NCBI GenBank assembly: GCA_044450785.1
Contig: JBIOJM010000343.1
Span: forward strand, 1 to 10,900
Source: JBIOJM01 sp044450785
GTDB taxonomy: Bacteria; Planctomycetota; Planctomycetia; Isosphaerales; Isosphaeraceae
Length of the DNA stretch: 10,900 nt
Direction of reading: 5' to 3'
Positions 1-7,132 of the stretch are shown in pieces (the first letter of the stretch is position 1; each line of letters starts with the position of its first letter). The translations under genes and the position numbers were made by a program. The notes under the pieces are model-generated. The model searched no databases. It was not told the origin of the DNA and saw only the letters and a list, made by a program, of their open reading frames with translations.

Positions 1-1905
1 ATTCCGCCCATTCCACCGATGCCCCTCGAGCGGCCGCCCATCCCCATGCCGCCCATCCCCCATACTGCCCATGCCGCCACCACCCCCAAAACCGGCGCCC
101 CCGAATGGTATCGATGAAGGGGATGTGCGTCGTCGCCGGGGACCGGACCGGTGCCTGCCGGGATCGGCGCTCACGGATGACTCGGGGACGACCAGGAGAC
201 TGGTGTATGGCGTGGCGATCGAGAAGTCGCGGGCCAGATGGATCAACTCGTCCTTGACCTCGTTCGACTCTCCGTTCAATCGGATCTGGTCGAGCAGATA
301 GCCGACCTTGCGCCTGGCCCAGATCGGTGCGATGAAGGTGTACTCGGCCGCCGACTCAGGGAATTTCGTCTCGAACGACTCTGAGAAGAGATGGTCTCCC
401 GCGCGCCCCTTGAGTGTGAGCATCGCGGGGCCGTGTCCTTCGAAGCGGCCGACCACCTGGAGCTGTTCGCCCTGGAAGAGGTCGGGGAGCCGAGGAGGAT
501 AGATCTCGACGAGACCGGGCCCGCCGCTGATTTCCAGCTCGAGGTCGGTCTGCACCGGTCGCTGGATCTTGGCCGAGAACGCGGACACTTTCACTTCCAG
601 GTCCTCGGCCGGGCGCACGTAGGTGCTGCACCCGCGCGTCGTTTCCGCGAGCAGGTCGAGCAGGTGTGTATCGACGTCGTCGCCGATCCCGAACGTGTAG
701 ATTCGTGTTCCCTGGCAGTCGCGCCGATTGACGATCTCGAGGATCTTCGATGTCTCGGTCAGGCCGACCGTCGGTAAGCCGTCGGTCAGGAAGACGACCT
801 GGAAGGTTCGTCCCGATTGCTTCTCCTTCCGAAAAGCGAGCCCGGCCTCGAGCGCGGCGGAGATGTCGGTTCCTCCGGCCGCTTTGAGATCTTCAACCCA
901 GGCGCGGGCCTCGCGCAAATTCTGAGCGGTCGATGCCGACAGGTCCTGGCGGAACGATCGCGGTGTCGTGGCGAACGCAATCACTGCGAAGCGGTCGTCG
1001 GGGCCCAGCGAGTCGAGAGTGTGCGTCAAGGCCGCCTTGGCCTGCCGCAGCTTCTCGTCTTCCATGCTCGACGACGTGTCGACCACGAGCACGAGGTCGC
1101 GCGGTACGGGGCGGACCGTGGCCAGCGTGCTGGGGCTGAGCATCAGCAGGAAGTAGCCTCGTTCGCCGGGTGACTCGCGCTGGGTCAGGAGCGAAAAGCC
1201 GATCCGCTCGGCCTTCGGGACGAAGTAGAGCTGGAAGTCCTTGTCGAGTTTGCAGGCATTCCGCTCGAAGCTGACGACCGCTTCTCGATCGCTTCGACGG
1301 TCGATCGCCACATCGTGGCTCGGACTGTAGATCGGCCCGAGCGGGTCGGGACTCTGGATGTGGACCACCATCGTGAAATCCTTGACCGTCGTCCGGATCG
1401 TCTGGCCGGTTCGGAGGAGGTATTGGTACGAGATCATGCCTCCCTCGACCGGCAAGATCGACGTGAACGTGATCTCGATCTTTTGCTCGCCCCGGCGCGG
1501 GACGGGGTAGATCCGGACTTTCCAGAGGTCGCGCCCGATATATTCGAGCAGCCCGGGGTCCTGGAGCCGGCGGACGATGTCCTCGTAGGTTTGCCGTGCT
1601 TTCGATGCGTCGACGGCTTCGCCCCGGTACCGCTTGCCGCCGACCCACATCGAGAAGTCCCGGACCGAGGCGCCGGCCGGGAGTGGAAAGATGTACTCGG
1701 CCTCCAGGTCGCGGTCGGTGCCATTGTGGTACGACTGCTCGACCTTCGTCGTGGCCACCTGCCCCACGATCGTGACCTCGATGCGCTGATATGTCAGGCG
1801 CAACGGGGGCATTCCGCGGTCCGTGGGGATCAGCAGCCCGTCGGCGCGCACCAGGGTCGATCCCGCCAGCCCGATCAGGGCCAGCGCGAAAAGTTTGCCG
1901 CGCAT
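1..1905 (-). CDS. VIT and VWA domain secreted protein (3' end missing)
   Basis: The reading frame is open from an ATG at 1905 to the left edge (635 codons, no stop), so the C-terminus lies outside the window. A GGAG sits 8 nt before the ATG. Residues 1-21 form a signal peptide (MRGKLFALALIGLAGSTLVRA). Residues ~37-150 match a VIT domain, with FPLPAGASV at 73-81 and an ARQTYEDI segment at 103-110. Residues ~272-440 form a von Willebrand A domain: the MIDAS motif DTSSSM is at 276-281 and a second acidic site, LTDG, has its Asp at 375. A conserved post-VWA region follows, and the tail turns Gly/Met-rich (GGAGFGGGGGMGSM, from ~586). VIT/VWA proteins are exported metal-dependent adhesion or scaffold proteins; the partner here is unknown. 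In the last 60 bases the Gly/Met pattern jumps to another frame, so a one-base frameshift near 57-60 is likely. It lies 164 bp downstream of the DUF1501 gene on the same strand and may or may not be cotranscribed. Confidence 0.9.
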   Translation of the reverse strand, partial: MRGKLFALALIGLAGSTLVRADGLLIPTDRGMPPLRLTYQRIEVTIVGQVATTKVEQSYHNGTDRDLEAEYIFPLPAGASVRDFSMWVGGKRYRGEAVDASKARQTYEDIVRRLQDPGLLEYIGRDLWKVRIYPVPRRGEQKIEITFTSILPVEGGMISYQYLLRTGQTIRTTVKDFTMVVHIQSPDPLGPIYSPSHDVAIDRRSDREAVVSFERNACKLDKDFQLYFVPKAERIGFSLLTQRESPGERGYFLLMLSPSTLATVRPVPRDLVLVVDTSSSMEDEKLRQAKAALTHTLDSLGPDDRFAVIAFATTPRSFRQDLSASTAQNLREARAWVEDLKAAGGTDISAALEAGLAFRKEKQSGRTFQVVFLTDGLPTVGLTETSKILEIVNRRDCQGTRIYTFGIGDDVDTHLLDLLAETTRGCSTYVRPAEDLEVKVSAFSAKIQRPVQTDLELEISGGPGLVEIYPPRLPDLFQGEQLQVVGRFEGHGPAMLTLKGRAGDHLFSESFETKFPESAAEYTFIAPIWARRKVGYLLDQIRLNGESNEVKDELIHLARDFSIATPYTSLLVVPESSVSADPGRHRSGPRRRRTSPSSIPFGGAGFGGGGGMGSMGDGRHGDGRPLEGHRWNGRN

Positions 1906-2069
1906 GGATATTCACTCCGAGGAAAGGTGAGGTCCGCTCTCATCAGAGTCGGGCCCATCCGTGCTCTGCTCTTCCGAGATAGACGACCAGGCCCGCCGTG
2001 GTATTCAGAATTCGGCAGAACGAAGTGTTTGTGACCGCGGGCTCATCGACTTCCGGTCTATCCATCCGG

Positions 2070-3485
2070 CTACGCCAGGATGTCGCGAACGACATGGCCG
2101 TGGACATCGGTCAGTCGATAGTCGCGGCCTCCATGGCGGTAGGTCAGCTTCTCATGGTCGAATCCCATCAGGTGCAGAATGGTGGCGTGCAGGTCGTGGA
2201 CGTGGACTTTGTCGTGGATGGCGTGCCAGCCGAATTCGTCGGTGGCCCCATGCACGAGTCCTCCGCGAACGCCGCCGCCGGCCAACCACATCGTGAATCC
2301 GAACGGGTGATGCTCCCGACCATTGTTGCCCTCGGCGGTCGGTGTGCGGCCGAACTCGCCGCCCCAGAGGACCAGAGTATCGTCGAGTAGCCCGCGAGCT
2401 TTGAGGTCGGTCAAGAGGGCGGCGATCGGCTGATCGACGGCCCGGCAGCGCTTCGGCAGGTTTTCACGCAGGCCGGTGTGATGATCCCAGGCGTTATTCG
2501 CCGGCGCGTCAAAAAGCTGCACGAAGCGCACGCCCCGTTCGACCAGCCGGCGAGCCATCAGGCACTGCCGGCCGAATTGTTCCGTGGTCGGGTCGTCGAT
2601 CCCGTACAGCTTCTGTGTCACCCCGCTCTCACGCGAGACGTCGAAGGCTTCGGGCGCGTCCCTCTGCATGCGAAACGCCAGCTCGAACGAGGCGATCCGG
2701 GCGTCGAGCTGGCTGTCGATCACCCGGTCGCGCTTGTGGATCTCGTTGAGCCGTTGGATCGCGTCAAGCTTGGCACGTTGACGCGTGACGTCACCGGACG
2801 GGTCGGTGAGGTTGGCGATCGGATTCTTGAGGTCGCGGACCAATGTCCCTTGATACGCGCTCGGGAGAAAACTCGAGCTCCAGAGCTGCGCGCCCTGGAA
2901 GACAGCGGCGGGGCTGACGACCACGAAGGCCGGCAAGTTCTGGTTCTCGGTCCCGAGCCCGTAGACCAGCCACGAGCCGAGACTCGGCCGTGAGAAGGCC
3001 TGTTCGCCAGTGCACATCTGAAGGGCGGCCCCGGTGTGGTTGATGTTGTCGGCAACCATCGAGCGAATGACGCAGAGATCGTCGATGCAGGACGCCATCC
3101 GCGGCAACAGCTCGCTCACTTCGATGCCGGACTGCCCGTGTCTCGCGAACTTCCAGGGGGAGGCCAGCAGATTGCCGGTCTTGGTGCGTTCGAGCTTGGG
3201 TTTGTCGAACGGCAGCGGCTGGCCGTTCTTCGCGGCCACCCGCGGCTTGGGATCGAACAGGTCGATGTGCGAGGGCCCACCCGGCATGTAGAGGAAAATG
3301 CAACGCTTGGCGCGTGGCGCGTGATGGGGCGGGCGGAGCGCGTAGGGCTGGGCAGCCCGGTCCGGCCCCGCGCCGGCACGCGCCGGCGCGGCTTCAGCCA
3401 GCAAATCGGACAGCGCAAGGAGCCCGAATCCGCAGCCGGCGCCAGCCAAGAATTCGCGGCGCGAGCGATACGGTTGCGTCCCCAT
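2070..3485 (-). CDS. DUF1501 family protein, Tat-exported, PSD1 partner
   Basis: This 471-residue protein belongs to DUF1501, which is related to the alkaline phosphatase/sulfatase fold; its reaction is not established. A twin-arginine signal (SRREFL, residues 8-13) followed by a hydrophobic stretch indicates folded export. Family motifs are clear: FLYMPGGPSHIDLFDPKP at 64-81, a central HTGAALQMCTGEQ, and WGGEFGRTP with Glu377, then HDLHATILHLMGFDHE near the end. The length is typical and the family C-terminus is present. I chose the ATG at 3485 because GAGGAGAG lies 4 nt upstream. An in-frame ATG at 3509 overlaps the stop of the upstream gene as TGATG and would add 8 residues. Either way the gene is coupled to the PSD1/DUF1549/DUF1553 gene, its usual partner in Planctomycetota. 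The two products probably act on the same exported pathway, inferred from context. Confidence 0.93.
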   Translation of the reverse strand: MGTQPYRSRREFLAGAGCGFGLLALSDLLAEAAPARAGAGPDRAAQPYALRPPHHAPRAKRCIFLYMPGGPSHIDLFDPKPRVAAKNGQPLPFDKPKLERTKTGNLLASPWKFARHGQSGIEVSELLPRMASCIDDLCVIRSMVADNINHTGAALQMCTGEQAFSRPSLGSWLVYGLGTENQNLPAFVVVSPAAVFQGAQLWSSSFLPSAYQGTLVRDLKNPIANLTDPSGDVTRQRAKLDAIQRLNEIHKRDRVIDSQLDARIASFELAFRMQRDAPEAFDVSRESGVTQKLYGIDDPTTEQFGRQCLMARRLVERGVRFVQLFDAPANNAWDHHTGLRENLPKRCRAVDQPIAALLTDLKARGLLDDTLVLWGGEFGRTPTAEGNNGREHHPFGFTMWLAGGGVRGGLVHGATDEFGWHAIHDKVHVHDLHATILHLMGFDHEKLTYRHGGRDYRLTDVHGHVVRDILA

Positions 3486-3508
3486 GGATCTCTCCTCGTT
3501 CGAAAGCA

Positions 3509-5872
3509 TCAGTCGAGATAGACGAATTCATTGCTACACAGCAGCACGTGGGCCAGATCGGACCAGGCCGAGGCGGCGCCGCGCCCGCTGGCCCGGGCCA
3601 GGAACTCCCGGCAGATTTCGACCTCTAGGGCGCGCACCGGCCTGGAGAACAGCAGCAGGTAGGCCCGCCCGATGCGGGCCGTTTCGTCTGCCGGCACCTC
3701 GCGGGCCAATCGCTTCGCCAGACGTTCGGCCTGCGTGATCACGAACGCGTGGTTGAGGAGGAGGAGTGCCTGAGGTGCCACGGTCGAGACCATTCGCTTC
3801 TCCACGGACGAGTCGGGATTGGCCGCATCGAACAGCGTCGAATAGTTGCCGCGGTCCCAGCGGGCCGTCTGAACGTAGAGCGACCGTCTCGGCGCGCCCA
3901 GGTCATCACCGGCCGGTCCGCCTGCCGCGAGATCGAGCCGGCCGGTCACGAAGATCATCGCATCGCGAATCGCCTCGGCTTCCAGACGACGGGCGGCGAA
4001 TCGGCCGGCCCAGCGGTTATCGGGATCGCGGGCGATCTGATCGCGGGGTGCGCCACCGGCTTGCCGGTAGGCGGCGGAGAGCATGATCCGGCGGTGCAGA
4101 TTCTTCAGCGACCAACCGTCATCGACCAACCGGGCCGCCAACCAGTCCAGCAGCTTCCGATGAGTCGGCGGCTCCGACAGCATGCCGAAGTTGCTCGGCG
4201 TTCGCACGATGCCTTCGCCGAAATGCCACTGCCAGACCCGATTGACGATCACGCGCGCGGTCAGCGGGTTCTCTTTCGAAGCGACCCAGCGCGCCAGCTC
4301 GCGCCGGCCGCTTTCACTGACGATGGGTCGCTCTGCGTTACCGGCGAAGAAACCGGGAAGGCGTCGCGGTACCACCGAGCCCAGCCGCGTGTAACTACCG
4401 CGGATGTGCAACGGCACGTCCTGGATCTTCGGAAACAACCCGCCCGGCGTTCCCCCCTCTTGCACGGCCATCGCCAGCGGCGGCTCGGCAGGTAATTCGC
4501 CTCGCAGCTTGTCACGCCGTTTGATGAGCTTCGCCCGCTCCGGATCCTTGGCGGACGCCGGCGGCGACTTCTTGTCGAGTACCCCCAATTGCGCCTCGAT
4601 CCGGTCGATCAGCCGAAGCTGCTCCTCCCGTCGCGCCACCACCGACTTCGGAACAAGTGGCACGCGATTCACTGTGTACTCGCCGCCCTTGGCGCCGAGG
4701 TCCTTCAGAATATGGGAGCTGTAGAAGATCCCCGCCAGCGCGTAGTAGTCTTGCTGCGAGACCGGGTCGAACTTGTGGTCGTGGCAACGCGCGCAACCGA
4801 GCGTCAGGCCCAGGAACGCTTTGCCGACCGTGTCGATCTGGTCGTCCACCATGTCGCTGACGATCTTTTCCTTGTCGGCGTCTCCTCTGTCCCAAACACC
4901 GTTGGAGAGGAACGTGGTTGCGATCAACCCCGCCGGGTAGACGTCTCCGCCGTCCGGGCTCGCGAGCAGGTCCCCGGCGATCTGATGGACGATGAACCGG
5001 TCGAAGGGAAGGTCGCGATTGAACGACTCGACCACCCAGTCGCGATACCGCCAGGCTTCGGTCAATTCGCAACTGGCCGTGCGCGTCTTTGGGTCGGCGT
5101 CGTAGTAATCGGCGTAACGGACGACGTCGAGCCAGTGCCGGCCCCAGCGCTGGCCGTACGTTGGAGAGGCCAGCAGCCGGTCGACAACGTGCGCGAATGC
5201 CTTGGGGGAATCGTCGTCGAGAAAGGCCTCGACCTCTTCCGGAGTCGGTGGCAGGCCGGTCAGGTCGAACGTGGCGCGGCGGATCCATTTGCGCCGGTCC
5301 GCCGGAGGCGCCGGCCGCATGCCACGCTGTTCGAGCTCGGCCAGGAGAAACCGGTCGATCTCATTCCGCGATTGGGAGTCGTTCTCGACTGCCGGGGGTG
5401 GCTCATCCCGCACCGGCTGGAACGCCCACCAGCGACGCTGCGCCTCCGTCACGGAGACGCCCGCCGGCGTTCTCATCTCCTTCTTGTCAACCGCGGGCCA
5501 GGGAGCCCCCAGCGCCACCCAGCGTTGGAGCTTCGCGATGTCGGCATCGGACAGCCGTTTCTTGGGCGGCATCTTGGGTTCATCGAGATATCGCACCGCA
5601 CGGATGAGCAAACTCTCTTCGGGCTTGCCGGGAACGACCGCCTGACCGCCGTCCCCCCCTTTCAAGATCGCCTCTCGATCGGTCAACCTCAGTCCGTTCT
5701 TCGATTTCTGGGCGTTGTGGCAAGGCTGGCATCGCTCGACCAACAGCGGACGGACTTCCTTTTCGAAGAACTCGGTTGCCGCCGGTTCATCCGCCCGCAG
5801 CGAGGACCGGCCGCCCCAGACGACCGCGCAGGCCATGATCAAGGCCGGCAGCAGATCCAGTTGCTGACCCAC
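3509..5872 (-). CDS. PSD1 / DUF1549 / DUF1553 secreted protein
   Basis: This is a large exported planctomycete protein of about 787 residues. The N-terminus has a hydrophobic signal (LLPALIMACAVVWGG) followed by a PSD1-type domain with CQPCH at residues 48-52, a possible c-type haem site. DUF1549 follows at about 171-378 (DRFLLAELEQRGMRP, DLTGLPPTPEEV, RWGRHWLDVVRYAD) and contains a second CxxCH, CARCHDHKFDP, starting at 360. DUF1553 covers about 517-770 (NPLTARVIVNRVWQWHFGEG, RRIMLSAAYRQ). The family is thought to serve in redox or polysaccharide-linked processes; the reaction is unknown. The same frame stays open upstream to 6520, but that part runs through a promoter repeat and antisense through the RAYT element, so it is not coding. 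The GTG at 5872 is the most sensible start because it keeps the whole signal peptide. TTG 5842 and ATG 5836 are alternatives; none has a good ribosome site. The stop overlaps the alternative ATG of the DUF1501 gene. Confidence 0.9.
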   Translation of the reverse strand: MGQQLDLLPALIMACAVVWGGRSSLRADEPAATEFFEKEVRPLLVERCQPCHNAQKSKNGLRLTDREAILKGGDGGQAVVPGKPEESLLIRAVRYLDEPKMPPKKRLSDADIAKLQRWVALGAPWPAVDKKEMRTPAGVSVTEAQRRWWAFQPVRDEPPPAVENDSQSRNEIDRFLLAELEQRGMRPAPPADRRKWIRRATFDLTGLPPTPEEVEAFLDDDSPKAFAHVVDRLLASPTYGQRWGRHWLDVVRYADYYDADPKTRTASCELTEAWRYRDWVVESFNRDLPFDRFIVHQIAGDLLASPDGGDVYPAGLIATTFLSNGVWDRGDADKEKIVSDMVDDQIDTVGKAFLGLTLGCARCHDHKFDPVSQQDYYALAGIFYSSHILKDLGAKGGEYTVNRVPLVPKSVVARREEQLRLIDRIEAQLGVLDKKSPPASAKDPERAKLIKRRDKLRGELPAEPPLAMAVQEGGTPGGLFPKIQDVPLHIRGSYTRLGSVVPRRLPGFFAGNAERPIVSESGRRELARWVASKENPLTARVIVNRVWQWHFGEGIVRTPSNFGMLSEPPTHRKLLDWLAARLVDDGWSLKNLHRRIMLSAAYRQAGGAPRDQIARDPDNRWAGRFAARRLEAEAIRDAMIFVTGRLDLAAGGPAGDDLGAPRRSLYVQTARWDRGNYSTLFDAANPDSSVEKRMVSTVAPQALLLLNHAFVITQAERLAKRLAREVPADETARIGRAYLLLFSRPVRALEVEICREFLARASGRGAASAWSDLAHVLLCSNEFVYLD

Positions 5873-5951
5873 GTTGCGCGAAACTATCGAGCGGCGGTCG
5901 GTGATGGCGTCTACTCCCGGCCGGCAGCGTCCGGCTTGACCAACCGGAAAA

Positions 5952-6053
5952 GGGCAAAACCTCCGGCATTCGTTGCGATCGGCCGGAATAACAGATATTG
6001 TACGGTCGCCAGCGATATTCAACAATGGTTTTACAGATTGGAGATCGTGAGTA
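5952..6053. repeat. Promoter cassette repeat, copy 1
   Basis: This 102-bp segment is a direct repeat of 7133-7231. The two differ by about six substitutions, a 1-base indel near the left end and a 4-base indel at 6037-6040. Copy 1 lies upstream of the minus-strand PSD1 gene; copy 2 lies upstream of the truncated minus-strand gene and of the plus-strand DUF1501 gene. In copy 1 the minus-strand GGAGG at 5964-5960 is orphaned: no in-frame start codon follows it at a useful distance, whereas in copy 2 it sits 9 nt before an ATG. Confidence 0.9.
5973..6025. promoter_or_regulatory. Putative bidirectional sigma-70-like promoter, copy 1
   Basis: On the minus strand TTGTTG (6025-6020) is followed after exactly 17 bp by TACAAT (6002-5997), pointing at the PSD1 gene. 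On the plus strand TTGCGA (5973-5978) is followed after 17 bp by TATTGT (5996-6001). The two -10 boxes overlap head to head in a near-symmetric TATTGTA. The boxes and spacings are identical in copy 2, which supports function. There are no expression data. The plus-strand promoter has lost its gene here. Confidence 0.5.
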
Positions 6054-6077
6054 TGACCTGACGGGCTCCTCGACTGG
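6052..6077 (+). pseudogene. 26-bp fossil of a DUF1501 coding region
   Basis: These 26 bp match 8898-8923 inside the plus-strand DUF1501 gene at 25 positions; the mismatch is at 6066 against 8912. In the intact gene the segment encodes YDLTGSSTG from residue 553. Here it follows directly on the end of the promoter cassette, with a shared TA at the joint, and stops where the RAYT element begins. It is best read as the remnant of a second DUF1501 copy that lost its start and about 550 codons by deletion. Confidence 0.8.
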
Positions 6078-6090
6078 AAAAGCGGGACAG

Positions 6091-6139
6091 GTTCGATATT
6101 GGTAGGCTGGGAAAGCGGCGGTTCGATATTAGTAGGCTG
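6091..6139. repeat. Left-end tandem repeat of the RAYT element
   Basis: Two 19-bp units, GTTCGATATTGGTAGGCTG at 6091-6109 and its copy at 6121-6139, differ at one base and are spaced 30 bp apart. Each is preceded by an AAAGCGG-like block. The first unit overlaps the terminal inverted repeat. Confidence 0.8.
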
Positions 6140-6168
6140 AGGTGATTTTTGACGATCTTCTTGCGCGT

Positions 6169-6867
6169 TCACCCTTGAGGGATGACTTTGCGTTGGCCCA
6201 CTTTCCTTGGGCGACCGGTGGGACGATAAGCCGACTCCAATCCCAAACGTTTGGCGATCTGTTTCTGCCATTCCGGTTGGCCAAAGGGACGGCCCCGTTG
6301 GATGCTTTGTCGTAGCGACTCCAGTTCCTTTTCGTTGTCGGTTTGATTGACCGACGCGACCCAATGCGCGGGTCGATCGACCGGCCAGTCCGCCAACCAC
6401 GACTGCTCGTCCGCCGTGCCGAGGCATCGTCGCCACAAACTCGACCATCGCCATTCCTCCGCCCGCAGGACGAGATTGGCCCGCAGCGCATTTCGCTCGA
6501 CATATCGGGCCACGACCCAAAAATGCTCATCGCTTTCGACAGGGAACGACTTGTATCGACCCTGGTAGACATGGCCCAGCCCCACATACCCGCGGTGTTC
6601 CTGCCATCGCCGCACATGGGTGATGGTCAAGCGCTGCATAAAGGCTGCCAGATCGCCATCGTGCTCCGGCCAAAGCAACAGATGCCAATGATTGGGCATC
6701 ACGCAATAGGCGCAAATCCGCATCGGGGCCTCGTCGCGCGTTTCGCGCAACACGCCCTCGAACGCCTGGAAGTCCGCCGGCTTCTCGAAAAGCTGCATTC
6801 TCGCGACGCCGCGATTCAAAACATGAAATACCATCCCACCAGGGACGAGCCGTGCTGTTCGTGGCAT
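6169..6867 (-). CDS. REP-associated tyrosine transposase (RAYT, IS200-like Y1 family)
   Basis: This 232-residue HUH single-strand DNA transposase appears intact. It starts MPRTARLVPGGMVFHVLNRG, the usual RAYT beginning. The HUH metal-binding motif is in MPNHWHLLLWP (HWH), and the presumed catalytic tyrosine is in ARYVERNALRA. The basic C-terminus (GRPFGQPEWQKQIAKRLGLE, then GRPRK) is diagnostic of the RAYT branch rather than of classical IS200 TnpA. RAYT proteins recognise short hairpin-prone repeats (REPs) and can nick and join them. The neighbouring doubled end repeats are the likely substrates. No clear ribosome-binding site precedes the ATG at 6867, which suggests low expression. The C-terminal residues are encoded just inside the left repeat array. 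Confidence 0.92.
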   Translation of the reverse strand: MPRTARLVPGGMVFHVLNRGVARMQLFEKPADFQAFEGVLRETRDEAPMRICAYCVMPNHWHLLLWPEHDGDLAAFMQRLTITHVRRWQEHRGYVGLGHVYQGRYKSFPVESDEHFWVVARYVERNALRANLVLRAEEWRWSSLWRRCLGTADEQSWLADWPVDRPAHWVASVNQTDNEKELESLRQSIQRGRPFGQPEWQKQIAKRLGLESAYRPTGRPRKVGQRKVIPQG

Positions 6868-6881
6868 CGAAGAAGAATAAT

Positions 6882-6924
6882 CAAAAACCTCCTATCCTGT
6901 CAATATCGCACCTGTCCCGCTTTT
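6882..6924. repeat. Right-end repeat A of the RAYT element
   Basis: This 43-bp unit runs from CAAAAACCTCCTATCCTGTC to CCTGTCCCGCTTTT. It is identical to 6937-6979 except for one base (C at 6909, G at 6964). Its reverse complement resembles the left end at 6078-6101. Confidence 0.9.
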
Positions 6925-6936
6925 GTTGGAGGTTCA

Positions 6937-6979
6937 CAAAAACCTCCTATCCTGTCAATATCGGACCTGTCCCGCTTTT
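6937..6979. repeat. Right-end repeat B of the RAYT element
   Basis: This is the second 43-bp unit and the outer right end of the element, separated from repeat A by 12 bp. The spacer and the start of this unit form a hairpin: GGAGGTT at 6928-6934, a 6-nt loop, then AACCTCC at 6941-6947. Read on the minus strand, the unit supplies the last codons and the stop of the truncated gene to its right. Confidence 0.9.
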
Positions 6980-7132
6980 CAGTTCGAGTTCGATGAACTT
7001 CAGGTAATCCGGGTTTTCGTACTCGGCCCAGTGGGCCACGACCCGGGTGAATTCGAACCGGGAAGGGCCGCCCGCTTCGCTCCGCGCGACGACCTCGAGG
7101 AGCAGGGCGAGCACACCAATGGTCAGGAGCAT
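6947..7132 (-). pseudogene. 5' fragment of an exported protein gene, cut by the RAYT element
   Basis: An ATG at 7132 has GGAGG 9 nt upstream and a promoter in the cassette behind it, so the front of the gene is complete. It encodes a signal peptide (MLLTIGVLALLLEVVARSEA) and then RFEFTRVVAHWAEYENPDYL, which continues with KFIELEL. After about 51 codons the frame runs into the element at 6979 and ends at a TAG inside it, giving a 61-residue product whose last residues (KSGTGPILTG) are element-encoded. The FTR-AHWA-Y-P-YL-FIE pattern reminds me of planctomycete glycosyl-hydrolase-like proteins (hypothetical glycosyl hydrolase 6 type), but this is from memory and weak. The rest of the gene is not found on the other side of the element. 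Confidence 0.7.

Larger units (their letters stand above)
6078..6979 (-). mobile_element. IS200-like / RAYT element with inverted, repeated ends
   Basis: This 902-bp unit carries one transposase gene. Its outer left end (6078-6101, beginning AAAAGCGGGACAGGT) matches the reverse complement of its outer right end (6956-6979) over 24 bp with one mismatch. Each end holds a doubled motif: 6091-6109 and 6121-6139 on the left, 6882-6924 and 6937-6979 on the right. Arrays of short repeats around a RAYT gene are the known REP/BIME arrangement. The flanks do not rejoin into one gene: the left flank is a DUF1501 fragment and the right flank is the 5' part of a different gene. The element therefore sits at a rearrangement junction rather than a simple insertion. 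Confidence 0.75.

Noticed and set aside
893..1915. A 340-codon minus-strand frame overlapping the VIT/VWA gene
   Set aside because: It is Arg/Pro/Gly-rich shadow sequence in another frame; the adjacent frame has a signal peptide, VIT domain and MIDAS motif.
1906..2069. Search for a terminator or promoter between the DUF1501 and VIT/VWA genes
   Set aside because: I found no stem followed by a T run and no convincing -35/-10 pair; only the ribosome site of the VIT/VWA gene is visible.
4589..6061. A 490-codon plus-strand frame opposite the PSD1 gene
   Set aside because: It is antisense to a gene with clear family motifs, has no recognisable domain, and crosses the promoter cassette. This is usual for GC-rich DNA.
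6882..6979. Possible CRISPR array, from two 43-bp repeats with a short spacer
   Set aside because: There are only two units with a 12-bp spacer, they form the end of a transposase element, and no cas gene is present.
6343..6996. A 217-codon plus-strand frame opposite the RAYT gene
   Set aside because: It is antisense to an intact HUH transposase and ends in the element's repeats; no domain is visible.
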